Assembly (NCBI GenBank): GCA_015488785.1 | Contig: WFNC01000589.1 | Location: 1 to 5,541 of the forward strand | Direction: 5' to 3' | From: Flavobacteriales bacterium | GTDB taxonomy: Bacteria > Bacteroidota > Bacteroidia > Flavobacteriales_D > Parvicellaceae | DNA: 5,541 nt | In this document: positions 1-5,156 of the stretch, one piece after another | Numbering within the stretch: the stretch's first letter is position 1 | Layout of the letters: every line of letters starts with the position of its first letter | Program-made: the position numbers and the translations under genes | The notes under the pieces: model-generated | What the model saw: only the letters and a program-made list of their open reading frames with translations | Told to the model about the DNA's origin: nothing | Databases searched by the model: none

Positions 1-683
1 ACAATTACTTTAATCTGTCTTACGAAATTAAGACAAAACAAATTTTGAAGCCTGCAAAAATTTTGATCGATTATAACTACAGTTTTGAAAATGTAAATAC
101 GATTAGTATTGAAATTAAGAAACGATTTAATTACAACTTAAATTTAGACGGTATTGAGTTTAGATTTTTTGCAGGTAAATCTTTATTTCAAAACATTTAT
201 GACAATAAATACAATTGGAGAACAAACGGACAAAACGGTAAATATGATTACAGATACGAAAACATCTATTTAGGAAGAACAGCTTCACAACCAAATTTCC
301 TGAGTCAACAAATCGGAAATTCACATGGAGGGTTTAAAACAAATACAAATTCAGGCTCTAGCAATGATTGGCTAATTGCCTTAAATACAAAAATAGACAT
401 TCCTAAGCTCCCTTTTGGTTTATTTGCTGATGTTAGTTTTTATCCCTATACTTTAGTTGGTCAAAATACGAAAACAAAAAAAATCGGCAACAATTATGAT
501 TTAGGCTTATGGATTCCAATCAAAAAAGATTTTATAGAGCTCTATATTCCTTTAAAATTCTCAAAAAACATTAAAAAAGAATTAGATTATAAACAAATTG
601 ACTTTTGGCAAAGGATAACTTTTATCATAAACTTTAACTCAATGAATCCTTTTAAACTAATTGACAAAGCTATACCTTATTAG
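1..683 (+). CDS. C-terminal part of a probable M1-family metallopeptidase (5' end outside window)
   Basis: The reading frame is open from the first full codon (position 3) to the TAG at 681-683, so this is the tail of a longer protein. The TTG at 45 is not a believable start, because coding continues upstream of it. About 226 residues are visible. They alternate hydrophobic and polar residues in short strands (IDYNYSFENVNTISIEIKKR, GLFADVSFYPYTLV, DFIELYIPLKFSKNI), which suggests a beta-rich or barrel-like domain. Features such as an AGK-containing strand, YLGRTASQPNFLSQQIG followed by GGF, and the terminal pattern FWQRITFIINFNSMNPFKLID resemble the C-termini of large M1 (gluzincin) aminopeptidase-like proteins of Bacteroidota. 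That match is from memory; the catalytic HExxH region lies upstream of the window, so the assignment cannot be confirmed here. The gene is convergent with the TetR gene and overlaps it by 14 bp. Confidence 0.6.
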   Translation, partial: NYFNLSYEIKTKQILKPAKILIDYNYSFENVNTISIEIKKRFNYNLNLDGIEFRFFAGKSLFQNIYDNKYNWRTNGQNGKYDYRYENIYLGRTASQPNFLSQQIGNSHGGFKTNTNSGSSNDWLIALNTKIDIPKLPFGLFADVSFYPYTLVGQNTKTKKIGNNYDLGLWIPIKKDFIELYIPLKFSKNIKKELDYKQIDFWQRITFIINFNSMNPFKLIDKAIPY

Positions 684-725
684 TTTTTTCTATTCGTTCT
701 AACTCAACATCCAATATAGCTTTGT
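664..725. repeat. 11-bp perfect inverted repeat across the convergent gene ends
   Basis: ACAAAGCTATA at 664-674 is the exact reverse complement of TATAGCTTTGT at 715-725, separated by 40 nt. The arms straddle the 3' ends of the two converging genes (stops at 681-683 and 670-672). The structure could fold in either transcript and limit read-through. The loop is long, and no clean T-tract follows the second arm, so it is not a classic terminator and may be coincidental. Confidence 0.35.
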
Positions 726-1311
726 ATTTCTCTCTTCCTTCATCTGTTAAGCAAGGTTGAATTATCATCCAAATGTCTTTTCCTAGCTCTACCAAACCAT
801 AATCTTCACTCATTACTTCCGACCTGGTAATTCGATTAAAATATAAATTCCAAATCACTTTTGACAACTGCATAAAATAGCCTTCATAAGGTTCTTCTTT
901 ATACGTTTTCATTACCACCCCCAAATTCATTAATGAGTAAATAAGGTTAACTTGATGCTCCATGTTCGCTCTAAACTTATCAGCAATCTGGGGACTCACT
1001 TTAATTAGCGAAAGCGTGTCTAAAAACATAAAACGATACTTGTTTTGAATTTCAAATAGCTTCAATTCAATCTGAACGACCTCTTCTTCTGAAGGAATCA
1101 AAGGCATTTCAAGAAAGATATCATCAACATCTTTGCTTACAATATCAAAAAGACCAACTATAATTGCTTCTTTGTTTTTAAAATGATACGTTAAATTGCC
1201 TATACTGATTCCAGCTTCGTCTGCTATTTTTTGAATAATAATCTTAATCGTTCCTGCTTCATTAAATAATTTTAGAGCGGATAGAAGTATTTTTAGTTTG
1301 GTTTTATTCAT
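670..1311 (-). CDS. TetR/AcrR family transcriptional regulator
   Basis: A 213-residue one-domain-plus-ligand-pocket repressor, of normal length for the family. The N-terminal helix-turn-helix is clear: ALKLFNEAG (about 12-20), then IQKIADEAGISIGNLTYHFK (about 26-45), then NKEAII. This matches the TetR pattern of IAxxAGxSxGxxYxxFxxKexL. The form with GNLTYHFKNKEAI is common in a TetR subgroup of Bacteroidota. Residues from about 60 are helical and would form the dimerisation and effector-binding domain. The effector cannot be read from the sequence. The start is ATG at 1311-1309; a perfect 20-bp palindrome begins 13 bp upstream and is the obvious operator. The gene is divergent from the membrane hydroxylase gene, so it probably controls that gene and perhaps itself. 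A convincing promoter for this strand was not found. The 3' end overlaps the upstream plus-strand gene by 14 bp. Confidence 0.93.
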   Translation of the reverse strand: MNKTKLKILLSALKLFNEAGTIKIIIQKIADEAGISIGNLTYHFKNKEAIIVGLFDIVSKDVDDIFLEMPLIPSEEEVVQIELKLFEIQNKYRFMFLDTLSLIKVSPQIADKFRANMEHQVNLIYSLMNLGVVMKTYKEEPYEGYFMQLSKVIWNLYFNRITRSEVMSEDYGLVELGKDIWMIIQPCLTDEGREKYKAILDVELERIEKTNKV

Positions 1312-1323
1312 GTTTATAAATTA

Positions 1324-1343
1324 TTTAGTAAATATTTACTAAA
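1324..1343. promoter_or_regulatory. Perfect 20-bp palindrome, probable TetR operator
   Basis: TTTAGTAAATATTTACTAAA is identical to its own reverse complement over all 20 bases; symmetry breaks on both sides. It lies in the intergenic region between the divergent TetR and hydroxylase genes. It ends 16 bp upstream of the TATATTTG -7 element, so a bound dimer would cover the -33 region of the hydroxylase promoter, and it also sits in the TetR gene's leader. Size, symmetry and place are those expected of a TetR-family operator. Binding by this particular TetR is inferred. Confidence 0.72.
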
Positions 1344-1367
1344 AATAAGAATAGTTATGTATATTTG
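1335..1367 (+). promoter_or_regulatory. Putative Bacteroidota-type promoter for the hydroxylase gene
   Basis: TATATTTG at 1360-1367 matches the Bacteroidota -7 consensus TAnnTTTG exactly. A weak -33 candidate (TTTA, 1335-1338) lies 21 bp upstream inside the palindrome; no true TTG is present. This weak -33 element, overlapping the operator, fits a regulated promoter. Transcription would begin near 1372, leaving a leader of about 85 nt. Confidence 0.5.
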
Positions 1368-1457
1368 CTTTAAACTCAAAACAATTAGCTTTTTTTAAAA
1401 CATCATAAAAAGTATTTTTCAATGAGTATTCAACAAAATTAACTAAAAAAAACAACT

Positions 1458-2237
1458 ATGAAAATAAAAGAAGTTCTTAAACATTATTTTTCTGAACCAT
1501 CCATTTGGCTGTATATTATTATCGCTTCCATTTTGGGTTGGTACACTTTTCAACAAGGCTATATCCAACAGTATTGGTATTTATTTATAATACTTATAAT
1601 TGTAGCTCCGTTTTATGAGTGGGTTGCTCACAAATACCTCTTGCATGATTTGATTGGAAATGTTTTTTCTATCGAAAAGCAAGATGGAGTAAAAATAGGA
1701 GACAAAATTTTTGTTGACGTACTCGACAAACAACAAGAAGTTGAAATCATGTCAATAACTGACGACAAGATGGAAGTAGGATACGGAAAGGCTAAAAATT
1801 CAAAGTTTTATAGGGATTTTATGGATAGGCTTCATATCGGACATCACGAAAACCCAAATGACATTAAACTAATATTTGCACCATACTATGTTGCTTTACT
1901 ACTTTTTCTAAAATTCTTTTTACTTGTACTACTTTTAACATTTAACATTGGAATGGCGCTCACCTTTACCTTTGCTACTGTTCTTTATTACCTTCATTAC
2001 GAATGGATGCATCTAGCTCATCATATTCCTGGCTACGAACATCTTTTTCCATGGAGTAAAAACTTAAAAAAAGCGCACCTTTTTCATCATTATAGAAATG
2101 AAAATTATTGGTGGGGTATTACAAATATAGCAGGAGATATGATTTTAGGTACATATCCAAATTATAAAGACGTAAAGCTTAGCAAAACAGTTATGAATAT
2201 AAATCATAAACCTAAAAAAAAGAAAACAAAAATTTAA
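1458..2237 (+). CDS. Membrane di-iron fatty acid hydroxylase / sterol desaturase family protein
   Basis: A 259-residue integral membrane oxygenase-type protein. Members use a histidine-coordinated di-iron centre and O2 to hydroxylate or desaturate lipids or related hydrophobic substrates. All histidine boxes are present: HKYLLH (58-63, HX4H), HIGHH (126-130, HX2HH), HYEWMH running into HLAHH (180-189), and HLFHH (207-211), followed by YRNENYWWGITN, which resembles the end of fatty-acid-hydroxylase domains. Hydrophobic segments lie at about 17-30, 40-55, 138-160 and 163-178. An unusual segment of about 60 residues separates the first two boxes and looks soluble and beta-rich (GVKIGDKIFVDVLD, EVEIMSITDDKMEVGYG). 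The C-terminus is basic (KPKKKKTKI). The start is ATG at 1458 after an A-rich leader without a Shine-Dalgarno, normal for this phylum. It is a single gene divergent from the TetR repressor and closed by a terminator. The lipid substrate cannot be told from the sequence. Confidence 0.88.
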   Translation: MKIKEVLKHYFSEPSIWLYIIIASILGWYTFQQGYIQQYWYLFIILIIVAPFYEWVAHKYLLHDLIGNVFSIEKQDGVKIGDKIFVDVLDKQQEVEIMSITDDKMEVGYGKAKNSKFYRDFMDRLHIGHHENPNDIKLIFAPYYVALLLFLKFFLLVLLLTFNIGMALTFTFATVLYYLHYEWMHLAHHIPGYEHLFPWSKNLKKAHLFHHYRNENYWWGITNIAGDMILGTYPNYKDVKLSKTVMNINHKPKKKKTKI

Positions 2238-2271
2238 TAAAACACTACGTTTTAGGACTATTGTTTAAATC

Positions 2272-2298
2272 AAAAAAAGATGCTATGCATCTTTTTTT
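2272..2298. terminator. Bidirectional intrinsic terminator
   Basis: The arm AAAAAAAGATGC (2272-2283), loop TAT and arm GCATCTTTTTTT (2287-2298) form a perfect 12-bp stem, with two more T's after it. Because the arms are A-tract/T-tract symmetric, the reverse strand also gives a GC-containing hairpin ending in T's. It sits between the converging hydroxylase (stop 2235-2237) and Wzc-like (stop 2335-2333) genes and can serve both. Confidence 0.85.
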
Positions 2299-2332
2299 TT
2301 GTTTTAAAATTATTTCAGAAAAGATATACCTT

Positions 2333-4648
2333 CTATTTTTCTCCATATCCGTATCCATATCCGTATCCATACTTCCCATAATAATACTTCCATTTAGTTT
2401 GCTTAACTCCATTCAAAACTAATCCTGTATGTTCAATTTTAGACTGTTGTATAACTTTTTCTAAAAATTGAACTCCTTTTTTATTTGATTTCTTAGTATT
2501 CATAACAAAAGTTGCTACATCTACCTTACTCAAAAGAACAACCCCGTCACTTACAAAACCGATTGGAGGAGTATCTAAGAAAACATAATCGTAATTATCT
2601 CTTCCATAAATAATAAGGTCATCCATTAATTCTGACAAAATTAATTCTGAAGCATTGGGAGGTATAGGCCCACTCGTTATCACATCCAAATTTTCTTTAA
2701 AACCCTGAATACAATCATTAATCTGCCCTTTTCCACTTAAAATTGTTGAACTTCCTTTTAAATTTTTCAATCCTAAATACTGATGCACTCTTGGTTTATG
2801 CATATCAAAATCAATTAACAGTACTTTTTTTCCAGACATAGCGTATATCATAGCCAATCGAGATGAAGTAAAAGTTTTTCCTTCTCCAGGATGAATAGAA
2901 GTGACCATAAAAACCTTTGAACTAATATTCGATGATAAATAACTAAGTGAAGTTCTTATCATTCTCAAAGATTCTGTTATTGCGGATTTAGCAGGCAGGT
3001 CAAAATCCAATTCTTTTACAAGAGGTAAACTACCTAAAACAGGAATTGAAGTATTCTCAGTTAAATCTTTAACATCTTCATATTTATAAAAGAATATCGC
3101 TTTAACAAAAGTAATAATAAAAGCCAAAAGTATTCCTCCAAAAATATAACCAAATAAAATATTATTTAGATTTCCCCCAACAGCTCCGACAACTCTTGCT
3201 TTCTCAATAACTTTCGTTTGAGGTACAATTCCCGACTTTGCAATAAAAGTATTTGCTCTTTTTTCAAGTAAAAACATATATAATTTTTCATTAACTTGTA
3301 AGCGTCTGTTGATCGACAACATATCCCTTTCGGTCTTAGGTATTTTTTTTACTAATTTTTCGAAATAAGCAATCTCAACAATTACATCTTTTATTTTTTC
3401 CTTAATTGCTTCTTTAGTATTGTTTATATAAATTAAAATATCTTTTTTTTGCGTTACAATCGACTCTTTAAGTCGTTCTAAATCTTGATGTCCTTCTTTT
3501 ACTTTATAGATTAAATCTACTTTGCTCGATTGCGTTTCATAAAACTTTGCCAATGCTTTTTTTAAGTAAGGATCATTTTCTAAAATATAAAAAGAAGGAG
3601 GCATTAAATTATCATCATTTACACTCAATATATATTCTCTCAAATTATCAAGCGCATTAATATCTAGCTCTAAAGTTCTCTTACTCGTTTCAAAAGAAAT
3701 TAATTGATCAAAATAAATAGTTGACTCTTTCTCTAAATTCAAAACCCCTTTTTTCTCTCTTGCCACTTCAATTTCAAGTGTTATTTTTTCAAGAACCGAA
3801 ATAACTTCATCTAATTGTTTCTGAATAAAATTTAAAGTATTTTCATTGACAAATAATTGATTTTCTAACGTATATTTAATATATTCACTGCTCAACGTAT
3901 CTAAAAACTTTTTTCCCCTTTGCGGAATTGGATCAACTAAAGAAATATCTAAAATAGATGTATATTCTACATTTTCTACTTGAAGCCCCCTTAAAACTTG
4001 ATTTACCCAAAAATTTTTAGAATGTACAACAAATTGATAATTCACCAATGCTCTTTCGCTTAAGCCACTTTCACTTAAGAAAGAATTATTATTAACTTCT
4101 ATCACATAAAAATTGGTATAAGCCTTCTCTCCAAATTTATGCTTATTGGTAATCACTTCCCCTCCCAAAGAAAATGACAATTGATAATTTTCATTATCAA
4201 TATAATTAAATTTGAAAACCTGTTCGTACAAGCTATTATTTAACAAGGAAATATCTACAATAAATGGCGTTTGCTCAAAAACCTCCTTGGTTTTTACTCT
4301 ACCTTCAATAAAATAAGAAACTTTAAAATCTAATTTTTCTAACGTTCTTTCTATTAAATCATAAGATTTTAAAATCCTAGTCTGATTTAGAATATCTCCA
4401 TAGTAATTATAAAACCCAATATTACTATTAATTGAATTCTGATAATCATAAACATCATTAGATTTTAACAATATTTGAACTTGAGCCTTATACTGGGAGA
4501 CCATTTTATAAACATTATACTTTCCTAAAGCTCCAAATAAAATAGGAAAAAGGATAAATAAATACCAGTTTTTGAGAAGAGACCTCCCAATCCATTTTAA
4601 ATCTTTTACAGAAACTAACGTGTCTTGCTCTATTTTTGAATCAATCAA
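2333..4648 (-). CDS. Wzc-like polysaccharide co-polymerase / tyrosine autokinase
   Basis: A 771-residue inner-membrane protein that sets exopolysaccharide or capsule chain length and export through cycles of tyrosine autophosphorylation. Order: short cytosolic N-terminus; first membrane span about 28-46; large periplasmic Wzz-type region about 50-490, coiled-coil rich near 265-450, closing with RRLQVNEKLYMFLLEKR and PQTKVIEKARVVG; second span about 496-521; then the cytosolic BY-kinase. The kinase shows an E-x2-R-x2-R oligomerisation motif (E559, R562, R565), Walker A SIHPGEGKT (584-592), Walker A' LLIDFDMHKPR (610-620) and Walker B VFLDTPP (689-695). The tail KYYYGKYGYGYGYGYGEK carries eight tyrosines, the expected phosphorylation cluster. 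The start is TTG at 4648-4646: an in-frame stop lies 21 bp upstream with no ATG between, and the first internal Met falls after the first membrane span. No wza-like export gene precedes it; instead it is divergent from the PID-CTERM/exosortase genes. Confidence 0.94.
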   Translation of the reverse strand: MIDSKIEQDTLVSVKDLKWIGRSLLKNWYLFILFPILFGALGKYNVYKMVSQYKAQVQILLKSNDVYDYQNSINSNIGFYNYYGDILNQTRILKSYDLIERTLEKLDFKVSYFIEGRVKTKEVFEQTPFIVDISLLNNSLYEQVFKFNYIDNENYQLSFSLGGEVITNKHKFGEKAYTNFYVIEVNNNSFLSESGLSERALVNYQFVVHSKNFWVNQVLRGLQVENVEYTSILDISLVDPIPQRGKKFLDTLSSEYIKYTLENQLFVNENTLNFIQKQLDEVISVLEKITLEIEVAREKKGVLNLEKESTIYFDQLISFETSKRTLELDINALDNLREYILSVNDDNLMPPSFYILENDPYLKKALAKFYETQSSKVDLIYKVKEGHQDLERLKESIVTQKKDILIYINNTKEAIKEKIKDVIVEIAYFEKLVKKIPKTERDMLSINRRLQVNEKLYMFLLEKRANTFIAKSGIVPQTKVIEKARVVGAVGGNLNNILFGYIFGGILLAFIITFVKAIFFYKYEDVKDLTENTSIPVLGSLPLVKELDFDLPAKSAITESLRMIRTSLSYLSSNISSKVFMVTSIHPGEGKTFTSSRLAMIYAMSGKKVLLIDFDMHKPRVHQYLGLKNLKGSSTILSGKGQINDCIQGFKENLDVITSGPIPPNASELILSELMDDLIIYGRDNYDYVFLDTPPIGFVSDGVVLLSKVDVATFVMNTKKSNKKGVQFLEKVIQQSKIEHTGLVLNGVKQTKWKYYYGKYGYGYGYGYGEK
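2342..2372. repeat. Short tandem repeat coding the Gly-Tyr tail of the kinase
   Basis: On the plus strand the 12-mer TCCATATCCGTA repeats twice and then partly again, itself built of 6-mers differing by one base (TATCCA/TATCCG). On the coding strand these are alternating Gly and Tyr codons (residues about 760-769). Each 6-bp unit is in frame, so gain or loss of units would change the number of tyrosines without a frameshift. Confidence 0.8.
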
Positions 4649-4714
4649 TTTTTTTGTTTTTATTTTTTACTAACCCTATTTTAAAGTACTAAAAGGATAT
4701 TTAGTTCAAGTACA

Positions 4715-4745
4715 CAAATATACCTTTTGTTTTTTTTTAAGGCAA
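4715..4745 (-). promoter_or_regulatory. Putative promoter for the Wzc-like gene
   Basis: Read on the minus strand, TTG (4745-4743) is followed after 20 bp by TATATTTG (4722-4715). This is an exact match to the TAnnTTTG -7 element at usual spacing from a TTG -33 element. Transcription would start near 4710 and give a leader of about 60 nt before the TTG start codon at 4648. Confidence 0.7.
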
Positions 4746-4826
4746 TTTTTCTTTAACAATAATCACTTAACGTCCTTTTATTCGCTAATTTAATAATCAA
4801 ATAACTGTTTTTTAACATTTAGATAC

Positions 4827-4855
4827 TTGAAATTACACTTTTATATTTATATTTG
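4827..4855 (+). promoter_or_regulatory. Putative promoter for the PID-CTERM gene
   Basis: TTG at 4827-4829 and TATATTTG at 4848-4855 are separated by 18 bp, fitting the Bacteroidota promoter pattern. The -7 element ends only 10 bp before the ATG at 4866, so the predicted mRNA has a leader of about 5-7 nt. It is back to back with the Wzc promoter, about 80 bp between the two -33 elements. Confidence 0.65.
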
Positions 4856-4865
4856 CATTTCAGAT

Positions 4866-5096
4866 ATGATTTTAAATAAAAAATATTTTCTTTTACTAGC
4901 TCTTTTAACGCTAGTTTCATTAGTCGCTTTAGCTCAACCAGCTGGAGGAGGACCTCCAGGAGGCCCAGCAGGAGGAGGACCTCCATGTTGGCCGCCACCA
5001 TGCGTTCCTATAGACGGAGGAATTAGTTTTCTTTTAGCTATCGGAGCTGCCTATGGAGCAAAAAAAGCTTATCAAAACACGCAAGAACAAGAATAA
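4866..5096 (+). CDS. Small PID-CTERM sorting-domain protein, likely exosortase substrate
   Basis: A 76-residue pre-protein. I chose ATG 4866 over the in-frame TTG at 4827 because it starts a textbook signal peptide: MILNKKYF, a hydrophobic core LLLALLTLVSLVA, and a likely cleavage after ALA (23|24). The TTG also coincides with the predicted -33 element. The mature start is QPAGGGPPGGPAGGGPPCWPPPC: a Gly/Pro linker with an imperfect 9-residue repeat and a C-x4-C pair (C41, C46). Then comes VPIDGG (47-52), a hydrophobic stretch ISFLLAIGAAYGA (53-65), and KK followed by a polar tail. That order (PID motif, membrane segment, basic residues) is the PID-CTERM sorting signal, a PEP-CTERM analogue of Bacteroidota. 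The next gene is an exosortase, the enzyme class that cuts such tails. If cleaved near PID the released or anchored product is only about 25 residues; its role is unknown. The coding DNA is locally GC-rich because of Gly and Pro codons. Confidence 0.85.
   Translation: MILNKKYFLLLALLTLVSLVALAQPAGGGPPGGPAGGGPPCWPPPCVPIDGGISFLLAIGAAYGAKKAYQNTQEQE
4938..4985 (+). repeat. 21-bp direct repeat with hairpin potential inside the PID-CTERM gene
   Basis: Positions 4938-4958 and 4965-4985 are identical except for one base (T at 4943, A at 4970), 27 bp apart in frame. Each copy codes PAGGGPP. Each copy also holds an inverted repeat: TGGAGG/CCTCCA (4943-4948 with 4953-4958) and GGAGG/CCTCC (4971-4975 with 4980-4984), both around an AGGA loop. 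Confidence 0.8.
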
Positions 5097-5104
5097 TTTA
5101 AATA

Positions 5105-5135
5105 AAAAAAGTTGAACTAATTGTTCGACTTTTTT
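5105..5135 (+). terminator. Intrinsic terminator-like hairpin between the PID-CTERM and exosortase genes
   Basis: The arm AAAAAAGTTGAAC (5105-5117), loop TAATT and arm GTTCGACTTTTTT (5123-5135) pair over 13 positions with one T-G wobble, ending in a T-run continued by ATTTT. It lies 8 bp after the PID-CTERM stop and 21 bp before the exosortase ATG. It should reduce transcription into the exosortase gene. Confidence 0.78.
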
Positions 5136-5156
5136 ATTTTATAACATTCATATTAT

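Noticed and set aside
45..47. TTG as the start of the first plus-strand gene
   Set aside because: The same frame is open to the left edge with similar protein-like sequence, so the gene is truncated by the window rather than starting here.
1434..1441. Reverse-strand TAATTTTG as a possible -7 element for the TetR gene
   Set aside because: It matches TAnnTTTG but has no TTG -33 partner at 17-23 bp and would overlap the hydroxylase start region; too weak to call.
1422..1442. Six-codon reading frame (MSIQQN) in the hydroxylase leader, ending 15 nt before the ATG
   Set aside because: Short open frames are expected by chance in such sequence; no ribosome site or attenuator-type hairpin supports an upstream regulatory peptide.
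4827..4865. N-terminal extension of the PID-CTERM protein from an upstream TTG
   Set aside because: The extension would place 13 residues ahead of a textbook signal peptide, and its TTG fits the -33 element of the predicted promoter; ATG 4866 is better.
4819..5001. A 60-residue minus-strand open frame antisense to the PID-CTERM gene
   Set aside because: Leu/Glu-rich low-complexity translation that mirrors the Gly/Pro codons on the other strand; no signal, motif or promoter of its own. It lies opposite a well-supported gene.
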